Origin: Nitriliruptorales bacterium
GTDB taxonomy: Bacteria; Actinomycetota; Nitriliruptoria; Nitriliruptorales; Nitriliruptoraceae
Reading direction: 5' to 3'
Length of the DNA: 56,514 nucleotides
Assembly: GCA_024637135.1 (NCBI GenBank)
Contig: JAGXFT010000011.1
Span: 1 to 56,514 of the forward strand
Part shown: positions 18,039-26,141 of the stretch, in pieces
Layout: every line of letters begins with the position of its first letter
Position numbering within the stretch: position 1 is the first letter of the stretch
Notes under the pieces: model-generated
Told to the model about the DNA's origin: nothing
The model's database searches: none
Seen by the model: the letters and a program-made list of their open reading frames with translations, nothing else
Made by a program: the position numbers and the translations under genes

Positions 18039-19505
18039 GTGTTCGATGCCCTCGCCACGCGCCTCGACGAGGCCCTGTCCCGTGTCCGCGGTCGGGGCCG
18101 CCTCGACGACGAGACCGTCGATGCCACGCTCCGCGAGATCCGCTTGGCCCTGCTCGAGGCCGACGTCAACTTCAAGGTCGTGCGGGGCTTCGTCTCGCGG
18201 TTGCGGGACGTCCTGGTGGGGGAGGAGGTCAGCAAGGCACTCAATCCGTCCCAGCAGGTCGTCAAGGCCGTCCACGCGGAACTGGTCCGGGCACTGGGGG
18301 GCGAGTCCGTGTCGCTGGACCTCACGGGCAAGCCGACCGTGATCATGCTGGCGGGCCTGCAGGGGTCCGGCAAGACCACGGCCGCGGGCAAGCTCGCGCA
18401 GCAGCTGAAGAAGAAGGGCCGCACGCCCATGCTGGTCGCCTGCGACCTGCAACGTCCGGCCGCCGTGCAGCAGTTGCGGGTCAACGCCGAGAAGGTGGGC
18501 GTGCACGTCTACGCGCCCGTGGAGTCCGGCGACCCCGTGACCGTCGCCCGCGACTCGTTGGCCAAGGCGCGCGACACCGGCTGCGACGTGGTGATCGTCG
18601 ACACCGCGGGCCGCCTGCACATCGACGTCGACCTGATGGCCCAGGCCCGCGACATCCGCGAGGCGGTCCAGCCGACTGCGACCCTGTTCGTGATCGACGC
18701 CATGATCGGCCAGGAAGCCGTCAACGTCTCCAAGGCGTTCCTCGACGACGTCGGCTTCGACGGCGTGATCCTGACCAAGCTCGACGGTGACGCCCGCGGC
18801 GGGGCCGCGCTGTCGGTCCGCGAGGTCACCGAGCGACCGATCGTGTACGCCTCCGTCGGTGAGAAGATGGAGGACTTCGAGGCGTTCCACCCGGACCGGA
18901 TGGCGGACCGGATCCTGGGCATGGGCGACATGATGACGCTCATCGAGAAGGCCGAGGACACCTTCACCGAGGAGGAGACCAAGGACGCCGAGGCGGCGTT
19001 GCTGTCCGGCGACTTCACCCTCGAGGACTTTCTCAAGCAGATGCAGATGGTGAAGCGGATGGGGCCGCTCAAGGGCGTGCTGGGGATGCTCCCGGGCATG
19101 GGACAGGCGCTCAAGGACGTCGACGTCGACGACAAGCAGTTGGCCCACGTCGAGGCGATCATCACCTCGATGACCATCGACGAGCGCCGCAACCCGCGGC
19201 TGCTGACCAAGGGGGGCGCGCGCCGCCGTCGGCGGATCGCGGCGGGGTCGGGCCGCAGCGTCCAGGAGGTCAACCGCCTCCTCAAGCAGTTCGACCAGGC
19301 CCGGACCGTCATGAAGTCGGTGTCGAAGATGGCCGGCATGGACTCGATGAAGCCGCAGGGTCGCAAGGGCAAGCGCGCCCAGGCCGCGGCTGCCCGCAAG
19401 ATGATGCAGTCCGGGCAGCTGCCGGGCCAGGGCGGTCCCGGCACGGGCGGCGGCCTCGGTGGCTTCCCGGGGCTCCAGCAGGCCCCCAAGCGCGGTAACA
19501 AGTAG
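18039..19505 (+). CDS. ffh: Signal recognition particle protein Ffh (SRP54)
   Basis: Ffh binds signal sequences and SRP RNA and docks at FtsY through paired GTPase domains. The 488-residue protein has the N domain (FDALATRLDEALSRVRG), P-loop GLQGSGKTTAAGKLA, DLQRPAAVQQL, DTAGRLHIDVDLM, TKLDGDARGGAALS, and a Met-rich M domain (QMQMVKRMGPLKGVLGMLPG, MTIDERRNP, GSGRSVQEVN). A Gly-rich tail ends the protein. The GTG at 18039 is preceded by AAAGG at 18026-18030 and gives the usual VFDALATRL N-terminus. Confidence 0.97.
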   Translation: MFDALATRLDEALSRVRGRGRLDDETVDATLREIRLALLEADVNFKVVRGFVSRLRDVLVGEEVSKALNPSQQVVKAVHAELVRALGGESVSLDLTGKPTVIMLAGLQGSGKTTAAGKLAQQLKKKGRTPMLVACDLQRPAAVQQLRVNAEKVGVHVYAPVESGDPVTVARDSLAKARDTGCDVVIVDTAGRLHIDVDLMAQARDIREAVQPTATLFVIDAMIGQEAVNVSKAFLDDVGFDGVILTKLDGDARGGAALSVREVTERPIVYASVGEKMEDFEAFHPDRMADRILGMGDMMTLIEKAEDTFTEEETKDAEAALLSGDFTLEDFLKQMQMVKRMGPLKGVLGMLPGMGQALKDVDVDDKQLAHVEAIITSMTIDERRNPRLLTKGGARRRRRIAAGSGRSVQEVNRLLKQFDQARTVMKSVSKMAGMDSMKPQGRKGKRAQAAAARKMMQSGQLPGQGGPGTGGGLGGFPGLQQAPKRGNK

Positions 19506-19518
19506 TGGAGGCTTGGGC

Positions 19519-20067
19519 GTGATCGACCAGGTGTCGTTGTTCCTCCACGTCTTGGCCGCCGTCGGGCTGGTCGGCGGCGGTTTCATGCAGGTGCTGGTCG
19601 GTGGGCGGCTGCGCGCGGCGACGACGGTGACCTCCATCGGCCTGTGGGGCCAGTTCGCCTTGACCGCGAGCACGCTGGTGCTGGTGTCGATGGTCACGAG
19701 TTTCCTGACCGGCGGTCACCTCGCCGGCGCGGTGTGGTCCAGCGACGAGGTGTCGGGGTTCAGCCTCCCGTTCATCACCGTCGGCGTGGTCGCGTTGGTG
19801 CTCGCGGGGGCCGTCTGGTGGCTGGCCAACGCGCGCCTGCGTCGGTTGGTGGACCGGGCGCTCGGCGGCGAGGACACCCGGTTGGTCGTCGATGCACGGT
19901 CGCCGTCGTTGTGGGGGCCCGTCCACGGACTGGTCGGCATCGGCGTCGGGCTGATCTGGATCATGTCAGCCAAGCCGGAACGCTGGCTCACGGCCGTCGT
20001 CGTCGTGCTGGGCAGCCTGGTGGTGGGCTGGATCACCGGCCTGTTCGTGTCGACACGCACCAGCTGA
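19519..20067 (+). CDS. Four-helix integral membrane protein (DUF2269/CopD-like), function unknown
   Basis: The 182-residue product has four to five hydrophobic segments, the first containing a His (VSLFLHVLAAVGLVGGGFMQ) as in DUF2269/CopD-like membrane proteins. Others are TLVLVSMVTSFLTGG, FITVGVVALVLAGAVWWLA and LTAVVVVLGSLVVGWITGLF. The assignment is tentative. The GTG at 19519 has GGAGG at 19507-19511 and lies 13 nt after ffh, so it is probably cotranscribed with it. It sits between ffh and rpsP. Confidence 0.7.
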   Translation: MIDQVSLFLHVLAAVGLVGGGFMQVLVGGRLRAATTVTSIGLWGQFALTASTLVLVSMVTSFLTGGHLAGAVWSSDEVSGFSLPFITVGVVALVLAGAVWWLANARLRRLVDRALGGEDTRLVVDARSPSLWGPVHGLVGIGVGLIWIMSAKPERWLTAVVVVLGSLVVGWITGLFVSTRTS

Positions 20068-20088
20068 CCTGCGTGACGAGCGGTTCGG

Positions 20089-20094
20089 TACACT
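20089..20094 (+). promoter_or_regulatory. Putative -10 box for the rpsP operon (TACACT)
   Basis: CGGTACACT is shared with the end-of-window promoter at 56287-56292. A weak -35-like CTGACC (20064-20069) is 19 bp upstream. It would start the rpsP-khpA-rimM-trmD transcript with a leader of about 155 nt. Confidence 0.35.
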
Positions 20095-20256
20095 TCCCGC
20101 AGCCGTCCTCGCGATCCGTTCGCCTCGACGGCCATCCCATGTCACCGTCCTCTGCCTCGTCGTCGCCTGCATGCAGCACCTCGCAGCGCGGCCATGCCAG
20201 GTCCGGGTCGGTCCCCCCGGTCGACGGGCAGTCGGCCATCGCACCGAGGTCCCACC

Positions 20257-20709
20257 ATGTCCGTCAAGCTGCGCCTTCGTCGTGAAGGCACCAAGAAGAA
20301 GCCGCACTACCGCGTCGTCGCCGCCGACTCCCGCGCCCCGCGCGACGGTCGGTTCATCGAGATCCTGGGTGAGTACCACCCCCTCGACGACCCCTCCACG
20401 ATCCGCATCGAGCGCGACCGCGCCCTGTACTGGCTGGGCGTGGGCGCCCAGCCGTCCCTGCAGGTCAAGAAGCTGCTCCGCATCGAGGGCATCTGGCAGG
20501 AGTTCAAGCCGGACGACGAGCCGTCGCGGGTGCGCCCGGACGCCCCGCCGGTCCCCAACCCCTCGTCCGCGGTCGCACCCGCGGCTCCCGAGGCCGCGTC
20601 GGAGCCGGCTCCGGAGGCCAGCGCCCAGCCCGCCCCAGCCCCGGACGACGCCCCCGCCGCCGCCCCGGACGACGCCAAGACTGACGCCGAGACCGAGGAC
20701 GAGGGATGA
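20257..20709 (+). CDS. rpsP: 30S ribosomal protein bS16 with extended Ala/Pro-rich tail
   Basis: The first 85 residues are canonical bS16 (MSVKLRLRREGTKKKPHYRV, DSRAPRDGRFIEILGEYHPL, ERALYWLG-type block). The family is usually 75-100 residues. Here about 60 extra residues of Ala, Pro, Asp and Glu follow, a tail type seen in several actinobacteria. The ATG at 20257 has GAGGT at 20246-20250. Its stop overlaps the khpA start in ATGA, so the two are coupled. It leads the rpsP-khpA-rimM-trmD operon. Confidence 0.97.
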   Translation: MSVKLRLRREGTKKKPHYRVVAADSRAPRDGRFIEILGEYHPLDDPSTIRIERDRALYWLGVGAQPSLQVKKLLRIEGIWQEFKPDDEPSRVRPDAPPVPNPSSAVAPAAPEAASEPAPEASAQPAPAPDDAPAAAPDDAKTDAETEDEG

Positions 20710-20948
20710 GCGACCGCGCCGCCGACACCCTGGACTTCGTTGCCCGGCAGTTGGTCGACAACCCCGATGACGTCCGCATCGAGGTCGATGCCGACGACCG
20801 TGGTACCACGCTGCACCTGCACGTCCACGCCGACGACGTCGGCAAGGTCATCGGTCGCCACGGCCGCACGGCCAAGGCGTTGCGGACCCTGGTCCGTGCC
20901 GCCGGGTCGCTCGACGACGTGAACGTCAACGTCGAGATCGAGGACTGA
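20706..20948 (+). CDS. khpA: KH-domain RNA-binding protein KhpA
   Basis: The 80-residue protein is a single KH domain with the RNA-contacting GxxG loop in VIGRHGRTAKALRTLV. KhpA, often with KhpB, binds many RNAs and affects division and envelope synthesis. Its position between rpsP and rimM is the conserved one in Gram-positive bacteria. It overlaps rpsP by 4 nt and lies 37 nt before rimM. Confidence 0.95.
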   Translation: MSDRAADTLDFVARQLVDNPDDVRIEVDADDRGTTLHLHVHADDVGKVIGRHGRTAKALRTLVRAAGSLDDVNVNVEIED

Positions 20949-20985
20949 TCAAGCGGCCCCCGCATCGGCGCCACCTGGAGTTCGC

Positions 20986-21600
20986 GTGACCGACGAGACC
21001 CTGATCGGGCGGGTCGTCAAGCCCCACGGCATCCGTGGGGAGGTTGCGATCGGCTCGCTGTCGGACGTCGCCGGTCGTTTCGAGCCCGGTTCGGTCGTCA
21101 CGGTCGGCACCACCACGCGCACCATCGCGAGCAGTCGTCCCCACGCGGGGCGACTGCTCGTGGCGTTCGAGGGGATCCCCGACCGCACCGCCGCCGAGGG
21201 CCTGCGTGGCCTGGACGTGTTCGGGCCCGACGTCGACCTCGCCGACGAGGACACCTACTACGTGCACGAACTGATCGGCATGGACGTCGTCACCGGCGAC
21301 GGCGACTGGCTGGGCGAGGTCGTCGACGTCCTCGACCTGCCGAGCGTCGCCGGCTACGACCTGTTGGAGGTCGACCGCGACGGCCAGCGCTGGTTGCTGC
21401 CGTCCGACGACGACCTGGTCGACGTCGCCACCAACACCGAGACCGGCGAGGACCTGCTGGTCGTGGTCGACCCGCCACCCGGGCTGTTGCCGGACGAGGC
21501 CGAGGACGCCGTCGACGTACCCCGTGATCCGGCGCCGTCGCCGGCGGTCACCCCCGACGACGTCGCGTCGTCCGGTGACGACACCCGTGGGGGCACCTGA
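20986..21600 (+). CDS. rimM: Ribosome maturation factor RimM
   Basis: RimM assists late assembly of the 30S head by binding uS19. The 204-residue protein has the N-terminal barrel (LIGRVVKPHGIRGEVAI), the RLLVAFEGIPDRTAAEGLRG segment, and the PRC-barrel with YYVHELIGMDV and DLLEVDRDGQRWLLP. The Asp/Pro-rich C-terminal 35 residues are extra. The GTG at 20986 has GGAG at 20976-20979. It abuts trmD without spacing. A strong hairpin lies inside the gene at 21128-21160. Confidence 0.96.
   Translation: MTDETLIGRVVKPHGIRGEVAIGSLSDVAGRFEPGSVVTVGTTTRTIASSRPHAGRLLVAFEGIPDRTAAEGLRGLDVFGPDVDLADEDTYYVHELIGMDVVTGDGDWLGEVVDVLDLPSVAGYDLLEVDRDGQRWLLPSDDDLVDVATNTETGEDLLVVVDPPPGLLPDEAEDAVDVPRDPAPSPAVTPDDVASSGDDTRGGT
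21128..21160 (+). repeat. Strong hairpin inside rimM
   Basis: CGAGCAGTCG-T-CCCC pairs with GGGGCGACTGCTCG around the loop ACGC: 14 base pairs with one bulged T. It is within coding sequence (codons for ASSRPHAGRLLV). It may be coincidental, or it may slow or regulate translation of the operon mRNA. Confidence 0.6.
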
Positions 21601-22359
21601 GTGCGGATCGACGTCCTCACCATCTTCCCGGACTACGTGACCGGCCCGGCGAGCCTGTCCCTGTTGGGACGGGCCCAGGAGGTCGGGTTGCTGGACCTGC
21701 GCACGTTCGACCTGCGCGAGGCCACCGTCGACCGCCACCGCAGCGTCGACGATTCGCCCTACGGCGGCGGCGCCGGCATGGTGATGCGCGCCGACGTGTG
21801 GGCACGTGCGGCCGAGGCGGTCTGGAACGACCTGCCGGCGGCCGACGTCGATGGGACCGACGACCTCGACATCCGGGCCGGGGGACCGCGACCGCGCACG
21901 ATCCTGTTCACCCCTCGTGGGCGGCCGCTCGACCAGGCACTGGCCCGCGAACTGGCCACGGAGGATCGCCTGGTCCTGTGCTGCGGGCGCTACGAGGGCA
22001 TCGACGAGCGGGTCCACGACCACGTCGCGACCGACGAGGTCTCGATCGGCGACGTCGTCACGTTCGGTGGGGAGGTGGCGGCACTGGTGCTGCTCGAGGC
22101 GGTCGTACGGCTGCTGCCCGACGCGATGGGCAATGCCGCGTCGCCGCAGGAGGAGTCGTTCGGTGACGGACTGCTGGAACATCCCCAGTACACGCGGCCG
22201 GCCGACTGGCGCGGCCACGAGGTGCCGGAGATCCTGCGTTCCGGCGACCACGCCCGGATCGCCGCCTGGCAACGTGACCAGCGCATCGCCCACACGCGCG
22301 CGGTCCGCCCCGACCTCCACCGACGCTGGCTCGACGACCACGGCGACACCGACGACTGA
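21601..22359 (+). CDS. trmD: tRNA (guanine(37)-N1)-methyltransferase TrmD
   Basis: TrmD methylates G37 next to the anticodon and prevents +1 frameshifting. The 252-residue SPOUT enzyme has [39 protein letters not shown] and the knot segment [11 protein letters not shown], followed by [19 protein letters not shown]. The knot segment usually reads SIGDYVLTGGE, so three residues after the catalytic Asp differ here while Asp and GGE are kept. The GTG at 21601 immediately follows the rimM stop. Confidence 0.96.
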   Translation: MRIDVLTIFPDYVTGPASLSLLGRAQEVGLLDLRTFDLREATVDRHRSVDDSPYGGGAGMVMRADVWARAAEAVWNDLPAADVDGTDDLDIRAGGPRPRTILFTPRGRPLDQALARELATEDRLVLCCGRYEGIDERVHDHVATDEVSIGDVVTFGGEVAALVLLEAVVRLLPDAMGNAASPQEESFGDGLLEHPQYTRPADWRGHEVPEILRSGDHARIAAWQRDQRIAHTRAVRPDLHRRWLDDHGDTDD

Positions 22360-22397
22360 GGATCCCCGCGGACCCCGACCGGGCGGACGACGTGTGG

Positions 22398-22427
22398 TTG
22401 GCGAGCGTGGCGGCGATGGCATATCCT
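22398..22427 (+). promoter_or_regulatory. Putative rplS promoter (TTGGCG, 18 bp, TATCCT)
   Basis: TTGGCG at 22398-22403 and TATCCT at 22422-22427 have an 18-bp spacer, the best housekeeping-type promoter in this stretch. It lies about 170 nt before rplS in the 238-nt gap after trmD, giving rplS its own transcript with a long leader. Confidence 0.45.
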
Positions 22428-22597
22428 CGCCGTTCGCACCCGCTCGCCGGCCGTCGTCGCGTTTTCCCGGCCGCCATGGGTCGGGTGAGCACCTCGGCAG
22501 CGACGCAGTTCGCGGCTGCCGCGGACGAACTCCCGCACCGCGCACGGGTCGCACCCTGCGCCGGCCCCACCACCGCTTGCACCGTGAAGGCAGTCCC

Positions 22598-22957
22598 ATG
22601 AACAAGGTCGACCTCGTCGAGTCCGCACGCATGCGCGACGACATCCCCGACTTCCGCCCGGGCGACACCGTCAAGGTGCACGTCAAGGTGATCGAGGGGA
22701 GCCGCTCGCGCATCCAGGTGTTCGAGGGCGTGGTGATCCGCCGACAGGGTGGTGGGCTGCGCGAATCCTTCACGGTCCGAAAGGTCTCGTTCGGCGTCGG
22801 CGTCGAACGCACCTTCCCGGTCCACAGCCCGGTGATCGATCACATCGAGAACACCCGCCGGGGCAAGGTCCGTCGCGCGAAGTTGTACTACCTGCGTGAC
22901 CGCGTGGGCAAGAAGGCCCGCATCCGCGAGAAGCGCGAGCCGGCCGCGAAGAACTGA
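22598..22957 (+). CDS. rplS: 50S ribosomal protein bL19
   Basis: bL19 lies at the 30S-50S interface. The 119-residue protein has the full family pattern: [52 protein letters not shown] and the basic C-terminus [23 protein letters not shown]. The ATG at 22598 has GAAGG at 22586-22590. Its own promoter and a downstream hairpin suggest that it is a separate transcription unit between trmD and lepB. Confidence 0.98.
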   Translation: MNKVDLVESARMRDDIPDFRPGDTVKVHVKVIEGSRSRIQVFEGVVIRRQGGGLRESFTVRKVSFGVGVERTFPVHSPVIDHIENTRRGKVRRAKLYYLRDRVGKKARIREKREPAAKN

Positions 22958-23002
22958 CGGCCCGTCCAGTGGGGTCGTCGATGATGACCGTCCGATCACC
23001 GC

Positions 23003-23027
23003 GAGGGTGCCCACCACGGGCACCCTC
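23003..23027. terminator. Perfect 10-bp hairpin after rplS
   Basis: GAGGGTGCCC (23003-23012) and GGGCACCCTC (23018-23027) form a perfect stem with loop ACCAC. No U tract follows. It lies between rplS and lepB and probably ends or attenuates the rplS transcript. Confidence 0.7.
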
Positions 23028-23060
23028 CGGCCATGTCGGGCGGTCCCGCGGGAGGCTGCG

Positions 23061-24431
23061 GTGAGCGACGAGTTGTTCTCCGGCCATCGCCTGCGACGGC
23101 TGGTCGATCCCGACCACCCAGACGCCCAGGACGAGCCGGACCCGGGCGGGGCCACCCCGTCCGCGGTGTCGACGGAACCCGACGACGCGCGCTTGATCCC
23201 GCCACCACCCCCACCACTCCCACCACCTTCGAGCCGGCCGCCGCCCGGCCCGCCGATGGGCGACGAGTCCGCCCCGGTCGATGACGACGTCAGCACCCCC
23301 GGGTCGGCTCCGACCGGCGGCGACCCGATCGAGGTCGATCCCCCGGACGGCAGCAGCGAGTCCGAGCACGCCGAGGCCGACGAGCCAGTCGAGCACGCCG
23401 CGGACGCCGAGCCCGACGAGCAGCCCGAGCCCGACGTCGAGGCCGTCCCGTACGTGACAGCGACTGACGACGACCAGGCCGACGGTGCGCCCGAGGAGCG
23501 CTCGGGCGACGAGGTGGACGAGCCGAGCGACGCTCGTGACACCGAGGACCTCGCGGTGGGCGACCTCGCGCGGCCGGTGTCCTGGCGGGACGAACTCGAG
23601 CACGACGCGACCACGGTGATCCCGCTCGCCACGGCCGCCGTTCGGTCCACCCCACCGAGCTCCGACGACACCTCCCCGGAGGTGTGGGACACTGGCAGCA
23701 TCAGACGCTGGGATTCGAGCATGACCGACAACCGCACACGGACGGCGGACAGTGCGATGCATCGTCCGTATGCCCTCGACGACCGTGAGGACGTGGCGCT
23801 CGATCGCGAGGAACAGGGCGGTCGGTGGTACGAGGTCCCGCTGATGATCCTCATCGCCCTGACCCTGGCGTTCCTGCTGCGGACCTTCGTCGTCCAGGTG
23901 TTCTACATCCCGTCGGGATCGATGATCCCCACGCTGGAGATCAACGACCGGATCGCCGTCGAGAAGTTGTCCTACATCGCCCGTGACCCGCAGCGGGGCG
24001 AAGTCGTGGTGTTCGCCGGTGACGACCCGTTCGCCGAGCCGACCGGCGCGTCGACCGCCGACCGGGTCATGACGGGCGTCGGCCAGTTCCTGGGCGTCGT
24101 GCCGGTCGATGCCAAGGACTTCGTCAAGCGCGTCATCGGGCTGCCCGGTGACACCGTGGTGCTCACCGACGGCGTGGTCACGGTCAACGGGGTCCAGTTG
24201 GACGAGCCCTACGCCGACCTCGACCAGGACAACGGCGAATGGGTCGTGCCCGACGGGTCGCTGTTCGTCATGGGGGACAATCGCGCGAACTCGGGCGACT
24301 CGCGCTCCAGCCTGGGCTACATCCCGGTGAATGACGTCGTGGGCCGGGCGGTGGTCACCATCTGGCCGCTCGATCGATCCGGCTCCATCCCGGGCCTGGA
24401 CCACGGTGCGGCGGTGGACGCCGGGTCGTGA
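23061..24431 (+). CDS. lepB: Signal peptidase I with a long acidic N-terminal extension
   Basis: LepB removes signal peptides from exported proteins on the outer face of the membrane. The C-terminal 190 residues are canonical: an anchor (YEVPLMILIALTLAFLL), catalytic Ser287 in FYIPSGSMIPTLE, the catalytic Lys in DFVKRVIGLPGD, and GDNRANSGDSR. The first 260 residues are cytoplasmic, Asp/Glu/Pro-rich and contain a poly-Pro run (PPPPPPLPPP) near residue 40. Total length is 456 residues against about 200-300 in most relatives. The GTG at 23061 has GGGAGG at 23050-23055. Its stop overlaps rnhB in GTGA. Confidence 0.94.
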   Translation: MSDELFSGHRLRRLVDPDHPDAQDEPDPGGATPSAVSTEPDDARLIPPPPPPLPPPSSRPPPGPPMGDESAPVDDDVSTPGSAPTGGDPIEVDPPDGSSESEHAEADEPVEHAADAEPDEQPEPDVEAVPYVTATDDDQADGAPEERSGDEVDEPSDARDTEDLAVGDLARPVSWRDELEHDATTVIPLATAAVRSTPPSSDDTSPEVWDTGSIRRWDSSMTDNRTRTADSAMHRPYALDDREDVALDREEQGGRWYEVPLMILIALTLAFLLRTFVVQVFYIPSGSMIPTLEINDRIAVEKLSYIARDPQRGEVVVFAGDDPFAEPTGASTADRVMTGVGQFLGVVPVDAKDFVKRVIGLPGDTVVLTDGVVTVNGVQLDEPYADLDQDNGEWVVPDGSLFVMGDNRANSGDSRSSLGYIPVNDVVGRAVVTIWPLDRSGSIPGLDHGAAVDAGS

Positions 24432-25192
24432 CGCCTCCCGCGCGGAAACCACGGGCCAGCCGTGCGCGCGGGACGTGGGTGGACCGGCGAGGGCGACGAC
24501 ACAAGCTGCCGATGGTGCCCGGCATCACCCACGAACAGGCCTGGTGGGATCGCGACCTGGTGGTTGCCGGGGTCGACGAGGTCGGTCGCGGGGCCTGGGC
24601 CGGTCCAGTGACCTGTGGCGCGGTGGTGCTGCCCCGTGACTCCCGCATCTACAAGTTGCGCGACTCCAAGTTGTTGACCGCCGAGGCACGCGAGGTGCTG
24701 GACGACCGCATCCGGGCCCGCGCGGTGGCCGTCGGACTGGGTCATGCCGACAACACCGAGATCGACCGGTGGGGGATGACCCGGGCACTGCGGGTGGCGG
24801 CCCATCGCGCGCTCGACGACCTGGGGGCAGCCGTCGACGCGGTCCTGCTGGACGGCAACTTCGACTTCATCGGGCATCGGCCGATTCGCGACGCCGATCG
24901 GCTCGCCGAGGTCACGACGATCGTGCACGGTGACGCCCACTCGGCGTCCATCGCCGCCGCGTCCATCGTCGCCAAGGTGGCACGTGACGCGCTGATGGTG
25001 GCGGCCGCCACCGACCACCCCCACTACGACTTCGACGGGAACAAGGGCTACCCCGCGCCCACCCACATCGCCGCCCTGGACGACGTCGGGCCCTGCGACC
25101 TCCACCGGCACTCGTGGGACCCCATCCTGCGCCGCACCACCCCCAGCCTGTGGGAAGATGCCGCCCTGGGCGACTGGACGCCGGGCGAGTGA
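24428..25192 (+). CDS. rnhB: Ribonuclease HII
   Basis: RNase HII removes ribonucleotides embedded in DNA. The 254-residue protein has the metal-site motif VAGVDEVGRGAWAGPV with Asp and Glu, the third acidic region VDAVLLDGNFDF, and the conserved ASIVAKVARDALM and DFDGNKGYPAPTH blocks. About 45 basic residues precede the catalytic core. The GTG at 24428 overlaps the lepB stop by 4 nt. In relatives DUF2469 follows directly; here two accessory genes intervene. Confidence 0.96.
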   Translation: MTPPARKPRASRARGTWVDRRGRRHKLPMVPGITHEQAWWDRDLVVAGVDEVGRGAWAGPVTCGAVVLPRDSRIYKLRDSKLLTAEAREVLDDRIRARAVAVGLGHADNTEIDRWGMTRALRVAAHRALDDLGAAVDAVLLDGNFDFIGHRPIRDADRLAEVTTIVHGDAHSASIAAASIVAKVARDALMVAAATDHPHYDFDGNKGYPAPTHIAALDDVGPCDLHRHSWDPILRRTTPSLWEDAALGDWTPGE

Positions 25193-25201
25193 CGGCGCGC
25201 G

Positions 25202-25226
25202 CCCTCGCCTCGCGGGGGCGAGAGGG
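25202..25226. terminator. Hairpin between convergent rnhB and the methyltransferase gene
   Basis: CTCGCC (25204-25209) pairs with GGCGAG (25217-25222), and CC/GG pairs extend it past a bulged A. It lies between two convergent genes, so it could end both transcripts. Confidence 0.4.
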
Positions 25227-26048
25227 TCACCCCCGGTCGGCGGTGGCCACCAGGGTCTCGAACGGGAACACGATGCCGTCGTCGTCGCGGTGCGGGCGCA
25301 GGCCGTCGGCGAGGTCGGCCAGCAGCGGGTCCAGCGTGGCCGGGGGCAGGCGTGCGGTCAGGTCGCCCAGCGGCGAACTCGCGGACTCAGCCGCCAGGAA
25401 CGCCGTCGGGGACGGGAACCGGAACGGGGTGATGGAGCGACGGAGGTGGATGCCCGCGAACCCGGCCGCCGTGATGACCGCGCGGAGCCGGTCGACTTCC
25501 CCCAGTCCGTAGGGGCTGGCCAGGACGGTCGCGGCCTCCTCACCCAGGTGGCGGGCCACCACCTCGACCAGCACGGTGTAGCCCGGTTGCCGGACCAGGC
25601 TCGCGCACGTGCCGACCCCCAGCCGACCACCGGGTGCCAGGACGCGTCGTGCCTCGACCAGCGTGACGATCGGGTCGGCCATGAACTGGACGGCCTGTTG
25701 GCACACCACGGCATCGACGGCCTGGTCGCCAAGGGGCAGGTCCTCAGCCGTGGCCTCGTGCCAGGTCGCGGCCGGGACCAGGTCGCTCGTGACCTCCCGT
25801 GCGACCGCCAGCATCGCCGGGTTCGCGTCGACACCGACCAGTCCGCCCCCGGGCCCGACCCGCCCGGCGGCATGCCGGGTCACGATCCCGGTGCCACACG
25901 CCAGGTCCAGCACACCGTCGCCCGGTGCCAGCCCGACCGCCGCGACCAGGTCGGCTGCCCACGGGTCCATTGCGGCAGGTACCAGGTTCGCCTCGTAGCC
26001 GCGGGCACCGTCCAGGTCGAGTTGCCAACCCTTCGTCGTGGTCGTCAT
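25227..26048 (-). CDS. Class I SAM-dependent methyltransferase (UbiE/Coq5-like), substrate unknown
   Basis: The 273-residue protein has SAM motif I VLDLACGTGIVTRHAA at about residue 46, VGVDANPAML, the EDLPLGDQAVDAVVCQQAVQF region and RRVLAPGGRLGVGT, typical of Methyltransferase_11 proteins. The second half (FRFPSPTAFLAAESASSPL) matches small-molecule methyltransferases of this group. The ATG at 26048 has AGGA upstream. It is divergent from the ATPase regulator gene, sharing a 93-nt intergenic region, so the regulator may control it. Confidence 0.87.
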   Translation of the reverse strand: MTTTTKGWQLDLDGARGYEANLVPAAMDPWAADLVAAVGLAPGDGVLDLACGTGIVTRHAAGRVGPGGGLVGVDANPAMLAVAREVTSDLVPAATWHEATAEDLPLGDQAVDAVVCQQAVQFMADPIVTLVEARRVLAPGGRLGVGTCASLVRQPGYTVLVEVVARHLGEEAATVLASPYGLGEVDRLRAVITAAGFAGIHLRRSITPFRFPSPTAFLAAESASSPLGDLTARLPPATLDPLLADLADGLRPHRDDDGIVFPFETLVATADRG

Positions 26049-26141
26049 CGTGGATCCTCCGCGGTCGTGGCCCTCGCCCACACCACCGTGGCCGACCCGG
26101 ACGGCGAGGGCATCCGTGCCGTGCACGGACTTCCGCATGGC

